From: Thalassobellus sp050294475
Lineage (GTDB): Bacteria; Bacteroidota; Bacteroidia; Flavobacteriales; Flavobacteriaceae
Reading direction: 5' to 3'
Length of the DNA stretch: 64,000 nucleotides
Assembly (NCBI GenBank): GCA_050294475.1
Contig: JBNKOE010000003.1
Location: 178,657 to 242,656 of the forward strand
The notes under the pieces: model-generated
Seen by the model: only the letters and a program-made list of their open reading frames with translations
Told to the model about the DNA's origin: nothing
Database searches by the model: none
Part shown: positions 44,721 to 53,052 of the stretch, one piece after another
Numbering within the stretch: position 1 is the first letter of the stretch
How the letters are laid out: every line of letters starts with the position of its first letter
Made by a program: the position numbers and the translations under genes

Positions 44721-45362
44721 ATGAGTCATTTATTTGAATCTTTGGATTTTATTGAGAATCCACTTTATGAACAAATAATTTCAGATCTTGCTAAACAGCA
44801 ATATAGTATTGTTGAGCAGTTTTTTACTTTAGAAGAAGTATCTTTATTAAGAGAATCACTTTTAGAAAAGTATGAAGAAGATGCTTTTAAAAAAGCGGCC
44901 ATTGGCAATAAATTGAATGAAACTATTGAAAGATCGATACGAGGTGATTTGATTTTGTGGATGGATGAAACTAAAGCAAACCTTAAAGAATCCTTGTTTT
45001 TTAATAAGATAAATGATTTGGTTACTTACTTAAATAAAACCTGTTTTCTTGGAATTTTACACAAAGAGTTTCATTATGCTTTATACCCAAAAGGTACTTA
45101 TTATAAAAAACATATTGATACTTTTCAGAATGATGATAGACGGAAATTATCTTTCGTTTGTTATTTAAATGAAGAAGGTTGGTTGCCAGAAAACGGTGGC
45201 GAGTTAGTGTTGTATTTAAATAAAAACGGAGAGGAAACAGAAAAGGTTATTTATCCATTTCCTGGAAGGATGGTAATATTTGAAAGCCAGATAATTGAAC
45301 ATGAAGTAAAACCAGTAAACACTAAAAGAATGAGTATTACAGGTTGGTTAAAAACGAGATAA
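44721..45362 (+). CDS. 2-oxoglutarate/Fe(II)-dependent oxygenase (prolyl-4-hydroxylase-like)
   Basis: 213 residues. Iron triad HxD...H: HIDTFQ (near 131-133) and the distal His in IIEHEVKP (near 194), with Arg of KRMSITGW for 2-oxoglutarate. FHYALYPKGTYYKKHID and SFVCYLNEEGWLPENGGELV are the P4Hc beta core. The N-terminal helical part is unlike collagen hydroxylases. Substrate unknown; protein hydroxylation is possible. Confidence 0.85.
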   Translation: MSHLFESLDFIENPLYEQIISDLAKQQYSIVEQFFTLEEVSLLRESLLEKYEEDAFKKAAIGNKLNETIERSIRGDLILWMDETKANLKESLFFNKINDLVTYLNKTCFLGILHKEFHYALYPKGTYYKKHIDTFQNDDRRKLSFVCYLNEEGWLPENGGELVLYLNKNGEETEKVIYPFPGRMVIFESQIIEHEVKPVNTKRMSITGWLKTR

Positions 45363-45461
45363 CTATCTGCGTTTTCTTCTGTTAACTACATAAACAATTA
45401 TTAAAATTATGGCTAGTACTAGAAACAATCCGTTTCCGCTTAAAAATGACAAAAAATCCAT
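45363..45461 (-). CDS. 32-residue single-helix membrane peptide
   Basis: A short frame MDFLSFLSGNGLFLVLAIIL... with one transmembrane helix (about 10-26) and a basic tail NRRKRR. ATG 45461 is 1 base after the stop of the 58-residue gene upstream, and its own stop lies right after the 2OG oxygenase stop. Coding character rests on its compact design and tight spacing. No known family. Confidence 0.55.
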   Translation of the reverse strand: MDFLSFLSGNGLFLVLAIILIIVYVVNRRKRR

Positions 45462-45462
45462 A

Positions 45463-45639
45463 TTATTCTTTATTAATTCTGTTTTTATTATATCTGTAAA
45501 TAACATAAGCTAACAATACAAGAAGAACAAAAGGTAGCATAGAGCCAATAAAAACACCAATTTCATAATTTTTATCGGGTGCATTTTGAATTTTTTCTTC
45601 AATGTTGATGTCTTGTATTAAAGAAATGAATAGATACAT
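45463..45639 (-). CDS. 58-residue small membrane protein
   Basis: Short N-terminal amphipathic part (YLFISLIQDINIEEKIQN), an acidic-polar stretch, a transmembrane helix at about 28-48 (GVFIGSMLPFVLLVLLAYVI) and a basic tail RYNKNRINKE. ATG 45639 has a -7 box 25 bases upstream. It forms a two-gene small-protein operon with the 32-residue gene. I do not recognise a family. Confidence 0.6.
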   Translation of the reverse strand: MYLFISLIQDINIEEKIQNAPDKNYEIGVFIGSMLPFVLLVLLAYVIYRYNKNRINKE

Positions 45640-45663
45640 AATTATTAGTTTGTTTGTTAATTA

Positions 45664-45671
45664 CAAAGTTA
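45664..45671 (-). promoter_or_regulatory. -7 box TAACTTTG of the small-protein pair
   Basis: Reverse-strand TAnnTTTG, 25 bases from ATG 45639. It overlaps the last codons of the MATE gene. Confidence 0.45.
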
Positions 45672-47003
45672 ATTGTTTTGTGAAAGCTTTGTAAATGTTT
45701 TTCTAAATTTTATAATTAATGGTATGCCCCTTGCAATAATCCAGAAAGTAAGTGCTATAAAAATACCATGTAGTTTATAACCAATGCTATCTAACCAAAA
45801 GAGGATGGGTATAAAAACTATAAATGTTGAAAATAATAGTACATTTCTTAAATGCTTCATTTTACCTAAACCTTTAAAAATACCATCAAAAATAAAGGCT
45901 ATGGCGCAAAGCGGTTGCATGATGAGGATTATCCAAAAGGAATTATAAAACAGGTTTAAAACCTCTGGGTCTTTTGAAAAAAGACGTCCTAATGGATAAT
46001 AAAAAATAGTTCCAATTATAGCCATTGCAATACCAATAAGAATACCGTACTTAATTAATTTATTGCTTAATTTAAGAAGAGTACCATATGCTTTAGCACC
46101 CAATAATTTTCCAGATAAAATATTACCAGCACTAGCATAACCATCAATAAAAAAAGCACCAAAAAACCATAAGTTTATAGATATAGTATAAGCTGCAATA
46201 TATGCTGCTCCGTAACCTGTTGCGAAACGCGTTGCAAAATATAAGGTTGTGTTTAATGCTATGGTTCTAACAAATAGGTTGAGAATCATAATTATGAATC
46301 TGGTTATTTCTTTATTTAGGGGAAAGCTTAATTTTAATGGAATGTTTGTTTTTTTAAGTAAATAATAAGCCGATAATAACCCCATTAAACATTGAGCAAC
46401 AAGACTTGCATAAGCAGCACCTTTTATATTCATTGCGGGTATATAATTTTGAATACCAAATACAAAAATATAATCTAAAACAATGTTTGTAATGGCACCA
46501 ATTATGGCAATAACCATAGGGTAATATGTGTTTTGTAAACCTCTAAAAGTACCAAAAACAGCTATGGTAAATAAGGTAAAAGGAAAGCCAAAAACACGAA
46601 TTTTATAATAGTCTACACTATATTCTAAAATTAGATTAGAGGCATTATAAAGTTTAAAAATACTTTTAGCGAATGGATAGGTAGATAGAATAATTAAAAC
46701 ACTTAATGAGGTAATTATAAAAATAGCTTGAGCTGGTAAATTTTTTATTTTTTCTAGTTTATTGGCGCCAACATATTGAGATACTATTGATGAAATAGCA
46801 CTTCTAGTTTGTCCTAATACCCAAATTAACATAGAAATAAAAGCTCCAACAATACCTACAGCGGCTAACGATTCGGTGGCATTTATATCAATGTTTCCAA
46901 CAATAGCGGTATCTGTAATAGATAGAATAGGTTCAGAAATACCTGAAATTAAAGCAGGAATGGCTAATTTATTTATATGTTTTAAACTAATGTCTGTACT
47001 CAT
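45669..47003 (-). CDS. MATE-family multidrug efflux transporter
   Basis: 444 residues with about 12 hydrophobic segments in two homologous halves; N-terminal LAIPALISGISEPILSITDT and VGAFISMLIWVLGQTRSAIS fit MatE/DinF-like Na+ or H+ antiporters. ATG 47003 overlaps the stop of the GNAT gene (ATGA). Confidence 0.9.
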   Translation of the reverse strand: MSTDISLKHINKLAIPALISGISEPILSITDTAIVGNIDINATESLAAVGIVGAFISMLIWVLGQTRSAISSIVSQYVGANKLEKIKNLPAQAIFIITSLSVLIILSTYPFAKSIFKLYNASNLILEYSVDYYKIRVFGFPFTLFTIAVFGTFRGLQNTYYPMVIAIIGAITNIVLDYIFVFGIQNYIPAMNIKGAAYASLVAQCLMGLLSAYYLLKKTNIPLKLSFPLNKEITRFIIMILNLFVRTIALNTTLYFATRFATGYGAAYIAAYTISINLWFFGAFFIDGYASAGNILSGKLLGAKAYGTLLKLSNKLIKYGILIGIAMAIIGTIFYYPLGRLFSKDPEVLNLFYNSFWIILIMQPLCAIAFIFDGIFKGLGKMKHLRNVLLFSTFIVFIPILFWLDSIGYKLHGIFIALTFWIIARGIPLIIKFRKTFTKLSQNN

Positions 47004-47500
47004 AAAACAAGTTCGTAACAGTAAAATGGATGTTTACTTTGATTTGGAAAATATATAGCCTCTAGTTGTTTATAGCCACGGTGTTTGTAAAATTGTAAAT
47101 TCCGTTTGTTTTGTGAAAAAGTATCTAACCGTATGGATGTAAAATTGTTTTTTAAAGCAGAATCTTCCGCAAATTGCATGAGTTTTTGCGCATAACCTTG
47201 TCTTTGATGTTTTGGATGAATAGCTAAACGGTGTATGTAAATGTTGTTATCATTTTTGGTTAGCCAAGATACTGGCTTGTAGACTTCATCCATAAAAGTT
47301 GAAATAGTAATACAACCAATAATGGTGTTTTCTATTTCTAAAACATATAATTCATTACGCTCAAGATCTTTAATAAAAGCTTCTTTATTAGGATAAAAAG
47401 CATTCCATTGATAAATGTTTTTATCAATTAAATTATTTGTACAAGCTTTAGTAATTAGTATCAGATTTTCAATATTTAACAAGGTTGCTTTACGAATCAT
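47000..47500 (-). CDS. GNAT-family N-acetyltransferase
   Basis: 166 residues. Acetyl-CoA binding motif A: IYIHRLAIHPKHQRQGYAQK (Q/RxxGxG/A near 95-105), then LDTFSQNKRNLQFYKHRGY (motif B). Acceptor unknown. Upstream of and overlapping the MATE gene by 4 bases, so both are made together. Confidence 0.9.
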   Translation of the reverse strand: MIRKATLLNIENLILITKACTNNLIDKNIYQWNAFYPNKEAFIKDLERNELYVLEIENTIIGCITISTFMDEVYKPVSWLTKNDNNIYIHRLAIHPKHQRQGYAQKLMQFAEDSALKNNFTSIRLDTFSQNKRNLQFYKHRGYKQLEAIYFPNQSKHPFYCYELVL

Positions 47501-47521
47501 TTAAAAGTTTTACTTTTACGT

Positions 47522-47529
47522 CAAATTTA
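47522..47529 (-). promoter_or_regulatory. -7 box TAAATTTG of GNAT-MATE operon
   Basis: Reverse-strand TAnnTTTG, 22 bases from ATG 47500. Confidence 0.5.
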
Positions 47530-47556
47530 TTGTAAATTTAGCTATCAAACTTATAT

Positions 47557-48351
47557 ATGAAGAATATTTTAGTTCCTGTTGGGTCATCAAAAAATGCATT
47601 AAGTCATTTACAATATGCTGTAGATTTTGCCGAATCTTTTGGTGCAAAACTATTTATAGTACAAGTATATAATGTATATACGAAAGCAGGAACCATGATT
47701 AATGTTGATCACGTTATTGAACGAGAAGGCAAAGCGTTTTTGAATAATTTGGTTTCTAAAATTAATACAAAAAATGTTGATGTAACGGTTAAGGTTTTAA
47801 AAGGAAAATTAATTGATACTTTAGAATTAGCATGTAAAGTTGCCAATGTTGATTTAATTTTGGTTGAGCCGAGAACAAACTCTATTAAAGATGAGGTGTT
47901 TTTAGGTAAAACATCGGGTAAAATTATAAAACAAACACAAATACCTGCGCTTATAGTTCCTGAAGGATATACTTTTAAGCCTATGAAAAGTATTTTATTG
48001 GCATTAAAATCTGCCATAATAAAAAAGGAAGATGCTTTAAATCAATTAGTAGATATTAAAAATAATTTTGATGCTGTTGTTAATTTATTATTAGTTAAGA
48101 CACTTTATTATAATGATGGTGATTTTAATGTTGATGAGAATTTAAAGAGTATAGTTTCTTCTATAACAGAAAGTGAAAATGCCACAATGTTCCAAGGTGC
48201 TTTAGAGCATTTTCAAACACACAATCCAGACCTTTTATGTGTTGTAAGACGCAAGCGAGGTTTCTTTGCCAAAAAATGGGAAAAAAACACGATTCTTAAA
48301 AAGGATTTCCATAGTAAAAGACCTGTTTTAGTTTTAAGTGGGTTAAAATAA
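47557..48351 (+). CDS. Universal stress protein (tandem UspA-like)
   Basis: 264 residues. First UspA domain (1-140): MKNILVPVGSSKNALSHLQY, then DLILVEPRTNSIKDEVFLGK and TSGKIIKQTQIPALIVPEG; the ATP loop G-2x-G-9x-G is poorly kept. The second domain (about 145-264) is diverged. A tRNA-Ala gene begins 5 bases after the stop without an evident promoter of its own. Confidence 0.88.
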   Translation: MKNILVPVGSSKNALSHLQYAVDFAESFGAKLFIVQVYNVYTKAGTMINVDHVIEREGKAFLNNLVSKINTKNVDVTVKVLKGKLIDTLELACKVANVDLILVEPRTNSIKDEVFLGKTSGKIIKQTQIPALIVPEGYTFKPMKSILLALKSAIIKKEDALNQLVDIKNNFDAVVNLLLVKTLYYNDGDFNVDENLKSIVSSITESENATMFQGALEHFQTHNPDLLCVVRRKRGFFAKKWEKNTILKKDFHSKRPVLVLSGLK

Positions 48352-48355
48352 TTAT

Positions 48356-48429
48356 GGGGATGTAGCTCAGTTGGCTAGAGCGCTTGACTGGCAGTCAAGA
48401 GGTCGTCGGTTCGAATCCGATCTTCTCCA
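48356..48429 (+). tRNA. tRNA-Ala (GGC anticodon)
   Basis: Cloverleaf with D arm AGCTCAGTTGGCTAGAGC, anticodon loop CTGGCAG on TTGA/TCAA, T loop TTCGAAT. Acceptor GGGGATG/CTTCTCC includes the G3-U70 wobble, the universal alanine identity element, and a T6-T67 mismatch. CCA is not encoded. Confidence 0.95.
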
Positions 48430-48435
48430 CGTTAT

Positions 48436-48470
48436 AAAAGCTTCAAAAGTTTATTCTTTTGAAGCTTTTT
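48436..48470 (+). terminator. Terminator after tRNA-Ala
   Basis: 14-bp stem AAAAGCTTCAAAAG / CTTTTGAAGCTTTT with a 6-base loop and T tract; it closes the USP-tRNA transcript. Confidence 0.85.
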
Positions 48471-48528
48471 ACTTTAAAACCTAGCAAATAATCATTTTTA
48501 CATAATAATTTGTTCAGTTCTATTAATA

Positions 48529-48536
48529 TATTTTTG
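48529..48536 (+). promoter_or_regulatory. Possible -7 box TATTTTTG of the arabinosidase operon
   Basis: TAnnTTTG, 97 bases before ATG 48634. The long leader could carry an AraR operator, but no palindrome was identified. Confidence 0.3.
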
Positions 48537-48633
48537 GATATGTTATTTATTTTTAAGTTATTTATAATTGTTTATTTGACACTTATAATTTTTTTTAAAT
48601 AAAATCATGAATTAAAAACTTAAAACTAATACC

Positions 48634-50196
48634 ATGAATAATTATAAAACAGTTTTTTTGAAGTTTTTTACAATCTTTTTTGTAACAACATTGACAGTCT
48701 ATTCTCAAGAAGGAATTACCAAAATAACAATAAATAATACTGAGGATTCCCCAGTTATAAGCAAACATATTTATGGGCATTTTGCAGAGCATTTGGGACG
48801 ATGTATTTATGATGGTTTTTTTGTTGGAGACACTTCTAAAATAGCAAATACTAACGGTGTTCGCAATGATATTATTGAAGCTTTAAAAGCTTTAAAAATT
48901 CCTAATTTACGTTGGCCTGGTGGATGTTTTGCAGATACATACCACTGGAAAGATGGTATTGGACCGTTAGAGGACAGACCAACTATAGTAAACCAGTGGT
49001 GGGGTGGTGTAACCGAAGACAATAGTTTTGGTACACATGATTTTTTAAATATGTGTGAGTTGTTAGAAACAGAGCCTTATTTATCTGGAAATGTAGGTAG
49101 TGGGACTGTACAAGAATTAGCAGATTGGGTGCAATACACTAATTTTTCTGGTAAAAGCCCAATGAGTGATTTGCGTAAAGAAAATGGAAGAAGCGAACCT
49201 TGGAAAGTAAAATATTGGGGTATTGGAAATGAAGCATGGGGTTGTGGAGGCAACATGACAGCAAGTTATTATGCAAACGAATATAGAAAATATGCCACTT
49301 TTATATCAGATTGGAGTAATAGTGGAGGGTTAAAGCGTATTGCATCAGGAGCAAGTAGTGATGATTATGAATGGACTGAAACTTTGATGAAAAATATTCC
49401 AAATAATATGCTTGGTGGTTTAGCATTGCATCATTATTCGGTTATAAGTTGGCAAAATAAAGGAGATGCGGTAAGTTTTACTGAAGATCAATATTTTTCA
49501 ACGATGTCTGAAGCTTTAAAAATGGAAGAGCTAGTTACTAAGCATGCAGCCATTATGGATAAATATGACCCTAAGAAAAAAATTGATTTGGTAGTTGATG
49601 AATGGGGAGGTTGGTATGATGTTGAAACAGGAACAAACCCAGGGTTTTTATATCAACAAAACACCATGAGAGATGCGGTTTTGGCAGGTGTAACGCTTAA
49701 TATTTTTAATAATCACGCCGATAGAGTGCGTATGGCAAATTTAGCACAATGTGTAAATGTGTTACAAGCAGTTATTCTTACAGATAAAGCTAAAATGATT
49801 TTAACGCCAACATATTATGTAATGCAAATGTATGCGGTTCATCAAGATGCTAAGTTATTACCGCTAACTTTTGAATCTCCAATGTATAATTATAACGGAA
49901 AAACACTTCCAGCAATATCGGTTTCAGCGTCAAAAGATGTTAATGAGTTAGTACATGTTTCTTTAGTAAATATAGATGCTAATAAAGAAAATATAATTGA
50001 AATTGATTTAAAGGAGCTTGGTGTTAAAAACGTTTCAGCGTCTATTATTACTTCAAAAAAATTACAAGATTATAATTCTTTTGATAATCCTAAAAATATA
50101 CAACCAACCAATTATAAAAAGTTTAAAATTAAAAATGGAAAGCTCAATGTTACAGTTCCTCCCTTTTCGGTTATTGTTTTAGAAGGAAAAAAATAA
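48634..50196 (+). CDS. Alpha-L-arabinofuranosidase, GH51
   Basis: 520 residues, exported (signal peptide about 1-24, ending TVYSQ). Removes terminal arabinofuranose from arabinan or arabinoxylan. Catalytic acid/base Glu in KYWGIGNEAWGCGG (near 201) and nucleophile Glu in IDLVVDEWGGWYD (near 327). Further landmarks: IYGHFAEHLGRCIYDG, LRWPGGCFADTYHWKDGIG and NVGSGTVQELADW. Followed by a mutarotase and then, convergently, by a Nudix-type AraR. Confidence 0.94.
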   Translation: MNNYKTVFLKFFTIFFVTTLTVYSQEGITKITINNTEDSPVISKHIYGHFAEHLGRCIYDGFFVGDTSKIANTNGVRNDIIEALKALKIPNLRWPGGCFADTYHWKDGIGPLEDRPTIVNQWWGGVTEDNSFGTHDFLNMCELLETEPYLSGNVGSGTVQELADWVQYTNFSGKSPMSDLRKENGRSEPWKVKYWGIGNEAWGCGGNMTASYYANEYRKYATFISDWSNSGGLKRIASGASSDDYEWTETLMKNIPNNMLGGLALHHYSVISWQNKGDAVSFTEDQYFSTMSEALKMEELVTKHAAIMDKYDPKKKIDLVVDEWGGWYDVETGTNPGFLYQQNTMRDAVLAGVTLNIFNNHADRVRMANLAQCVNVLQAVILTDKAKMILTPTYYVMQMYAVHQDAKLLPLTFESPMYNYNGKTLPAISVSASKDVNELVHVSLVNIDANKENIIEIDLKELGVKNVSASIITSKKLQDYNSFDNPKNIQPTNYKKFKIKNGKLNVTVPPFSVIVLEGKK

Positions 50197-50239
50197 TGGA
50201 GTATTATGAAATAAATCAACTAAATAAAAAAAGGACATT

Positions 50240-51424
50240 ATGAATAAATTTAAAAAAGGTATCTATGCTTTTTCATTAATGGGAATAGCATTTTTAAGCG
50301 TTCAATGTAAAAGTGATAAGAAGAAAGATACAGAAGCAACACCTCAAAATAAAACAGTAAACATGGTAACAATTTCAAAGGAAGCTTATGGTGTAACATC
50401 AGATAGCATAGCCGTAGATAAGTATATAATGAAGAATGAAAAAGGTATGGAAATTAGTGTTATTACTTACGGTGGCATTATTACCTCTTGGACAGCTCCA
50501 GATAGAAACAATAATTATAAAGATATCGTTTTAGGGTATAATACTTTAGAAGAATATGAAAAAGAAACGCCATTTTTTGGCGCATTAATTGGAAGATATG
50601 GTAACCGAATTGCAAAAGGAAAGTTTTCATTAGACGGAACAGAATATACATTAGCAACTAATAATGATACTAACCATTTACATGGTGGAGATAAAGGGTT
50701 CGATAAAGTGGTTTGGAATGCTTCTGAAACAAAGACAGATAGTACAGCTTCATTAGTACTTACATACTTAAGTAAAGACATGGAAGAAGGGTATCCAGGT
50801 AATTTAGAAACCAAGGTAACTTATACACTTACAAATGATAATGAACTGCAAATAGTTTATGAAGCAACTACCGATAAGAAAACCATTGTAAACTTAACGC
50901 AGCATTCTTACTTTAATTTAACGGGTAATTTTTCTAAAACAATTTTAGATCATGAAATTACTATTGATGCAGATAAATTAGTGCCAGTTGATGCTACATT
51001 AATTCCAACAGGAGAATTGACAGATGTTACAAACACACCTTTTGATTTTAGAAAAGCTAAAACCATAGGACAAGATATTAATACAGAAAACGAGCAATTA
51101 GAAAGAGGTTTAGGTTACGATCATTGTTGGGTGTTAAATAATCAAAATAAAGGCGTAAGATTAGTTGCATCTGCTTACGAAAAAGAAAGCGGAAGACAAT
51201 TAGATGTTTATTCAGATGAACCAGGGATACAATTATATACAGGAAACTTTTTAGATGGTACGTTGCCTAATAAACAAGGTGGAACTTACGCGCATAGAAC
51301 AGGATTTTGTTTAGAAACACAACATTATCCAGATTCTCCAAATCAAGAAAATTTTCCAACAACGGTATTAAACCCAGGAGAGAAATATATTTCTAAAACA
51401 TCATTTAAATTTTCTGCGAAATAA
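50240..51424 (+). CDS. galM: Galactose mutarotase (aldose 1-epimerase), lipoprotein
   Basis: 394 residues with lipobox FLSVQC near 23-24, hence lipid-anchored outside the cytoplasm. Catalytic His in NLTQHSYFNLTG and general base Glu in CLETQHYPDSPNQENFP; substrate-binding NHLHGGDKGFDKVVW. It interconverts sugar anomers released by the adjacent arabinosidase, starting 43 bases downstream in the same operon. Confidence 0.93.
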   Translation: MNKFKKGIYAFSLMGIAFLSVQCKSDKKKDTEATPQNKTVNMVTISKEAYGVTSDSIAVDKYIMKNEKGMEISVITYGGIITSWTAPDRNNNYKDIVLGYNTLEEYEKETPFFGALIGRYGNRIAKGKFSLDGTEYTLATNNDTNHLHGGDKGFDKVVWNASETKTDSTASLVLTYLSKDMEEGYPGNLETKVTYTLTNDNELQIVYEATTDKKTIVNLTQHSYFNLTGNFSKTILDHEITIDADKLVPVDATLIPTGELTDVTNTPFDFRKAKTIGQDINTENEQLERGLGYDHCWVLNNQNKGVRLVASAYEKESGRQLDVYSDEPGIQLYTGNFLDGTLPNKQGGTYAHRTGFCLETQHYPDSPNQENFPTTVLNPGEKYISKTSFKFSAK

Positions 51425-51454
51425 TAAATTATAAGAAAGTTTAACAAGTATATT

Positions 51455-51490
51455 AAACGCCTGTAATGTTAATATTGCGGGCGTTTATTT
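51455..51490. terminator. Bidirectional terminator galM / araR
   Basis: AAACGCC / GGCGTTT stem extended by six further pairs, two of them G-T wobbles. T-rich on the right; it lies exactly between the convergent genes. Confidence 0.75.
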
Positions 51491-52206
51491 TATTTAAAAA
51501 GAGAAAAGTTAAAACCATTTTCTTCAAGTTTCTTATATTTTTTATAATTAAATTTATATAAGAAAGCGCCTTTTTTAGAACCTGTCATGTCTTTTTTGTT
51601 TAAAGGAATAAGTAGTTTTAATGAGAGTAGTTTTTTTCTAAAATTTCTAGAATCTAATTTCTTTTGATGTATTACTTCATAAAGATTTTGTAATTGTGGG
51701 ATAGTAAAATTTTTAGGTAGTAATTCAATTCCAATAGGGTAAAATTTAGATTTTCTACGCAGTCTATTTAATGCATCTTCAACCATTTTATTATGGTCTA
51801 AAACAAGCTTAGGAAGGTTGTCTACTTCATACCAAAGCGCACCATGTTTTTTAACAAGTTCTTTATCATATTCATCAATTCTTATTAAAGCATATTGTCC
51901 TATTGATATACAACGAGCTCCAGAATCTCTATCAACCTCAGTATAGGTTTTTAGTTCTTCCATAAAAATATTATCTAGTCCAGTAATTTCTTTTAAAACT
52001 CTGTGTGCTGCTTGGGCTGCCGTTTCATTGGGTTTTACAAAACTTCCAATAAGCGATAATTCACCTTTTAAAGGATTTACAAGGCGTTCAAAAACAAGTA
52101 ATTTTAATATGCCCTCATCAAATCCAAAAATAATACAATCTGTAGCAATAAATATTTTTTCTGCATTTTCATACCAATTTATTTTTGTTAGTTGTTGTGG
52201 TTCCAT
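51490..52206 (-). CDS. Nudix-type transcriptional regulator, probable AraR
   Basis: 238 residues. An N-terminal Nudix fold with a broken catalytic box: GSFVKPNE keeps the first Glu, but RVLKEITGL replaces the RE..EE core, so hydrolysis is unlikely. The C-terminal winged helix is at about 155-235 (FTIPQLQNLYEVIHQKKLDS, NFRKKLLSLKLL, GAFLYKF). This is the design of Bacteroidota AraR/NrtR regulators. The adjacent arabinosidase-mutarotase pair makes arabinose sensing likely. ATG 52206 is 3 bases after the hydrolase stop, so it is transcribed with the hydrolase and nuclease genes upstream. Confidence 0.85.
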   Translation of the reverse strand: MEPQQLTKINWYENAEKIFIATDCIIFGFDEGILKLLVFERLVNPLKGELSLIGSFVKPNETAAQAAHRVLKEITGLDNIFMEELKTYTEVDRDSGARCISIGQYALIRIDEYDKELVKKHGALWYEVDNLPKLVLDHNKMVEDALNRLRRKSKFYPIGIELLPKNFTIPQLQNLYEVIHQKKLDSRNFRKKLLSLKLLIPLNKKDMTGSKKGAFLYKFNYKKYKKLEENGFNFSLFK

Positions 52207-52209
52207 TAT

Positions 52210-53052
52210 TTAAAGCTTTAAAAAGGCGGTTATTATTTCTATAGCTTGATTTAGATGGTCTGGTAACAAATCTTTTTTCCAAGGATGTGATGCTCCAAAA
52301 ACATGATTAGCACCATCTATGAGCTTTAATATGCTGTTAGAATTCCAATTATGGAGGTTTTTAGCTTCGTCAACTAATACGCTTGTATCATTATTTCCAT
52401 GAATTATTAAATACGGAATGGTTAAATTGGTTACCGCTCGTTTAATAGTTAGGCGCTCTTCATTTTTTATAAAATCTTCATAAAACTGATAATAATGAGG
52501 CATTTGTTGTTTTGTACGTCCGTTTAAAACGTATTTAACACCGTCTTTTTTCCACTGTTCTAAATCACCTGTTGTAGAAGTTCTTTTTCCAAAACTACTA
52601 ACACCAGCTAAACTAACAACTTTTCTAATTTGAGGGTTTTCTTCTGCTTTTATAGTTACAATACCACCTGCTTTACTATGGCCTATTAAATTGATATTTG
52701 TTGTGTTAGAAATGTTTTTTATGGTATCGGTTTCAGAAATCCAATTAATAACCGATTCTAAATCGTCTAATTCTTTCGTGTAATTGTTATTTCCAAAAGC
52801 TTCAAGATCTGGAAAATCGATGGGTTGTTCTATGGTGCCTCCATTATGAGAAAAGTTGAATTTTATAAAGCAGAAGCCAGCATTTGCAAAAGCATTTGCC
52901 ATTAAATTCCAAGCGCCCCAATCTTTAAAGCCTTTATAGCCGTGACAAAATATGATAATGGGTAAATTGATTTTGTTTTCAAGGTAAGTAACATCTATCA
53001 AAATAGGTTTTTGATGTTTGCCTTCAATAATAAAATCTTGTTTTAAAGTCAT
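52210..53052 (-). CDS. Alpha/beta hydrolase
   Basis: 280 residues. IIFCHGYKGFKDWGAWN gives the oxyanion region, NLIGHSKAGGIVTIKA the nucleophile elbow with Ser near 128, IHGNNDTSVLVDEA the Asp and GANHVFGASHPW the His. No signal peptide; cytoplasmic. Resembles dienelactone hydrolase or esterase families; substrate unknown. ATG 53052 shares one base with the stop of the upstream nuclease gene. Confidence 0.85.
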   Translation of the reverse strand: MTLKQDFIIEGKHQKPILIDVTYLENKINLPIIIFCHGYKGFKDWGAWNLMANAFANAGFCFIKFNFSHNGGTIEQPIDFPDLEAFGNNNYTKELDDLESVINWISETDTIKNISNTTNINLIGHSKAGGIVTIKAEENPQIRKVVSLAGVSSFGKRTSTTGDLEQWKKDGVKYVLNGRTKQQMPHYYQFYEDFIKNEERLTIKRAVTNLTIPYLIIHGNNDTSVLVDEAKNLHNWNSNSILKLIDGANHVFGASHPWKKDLLPDHLNQAIEIITAFLKL

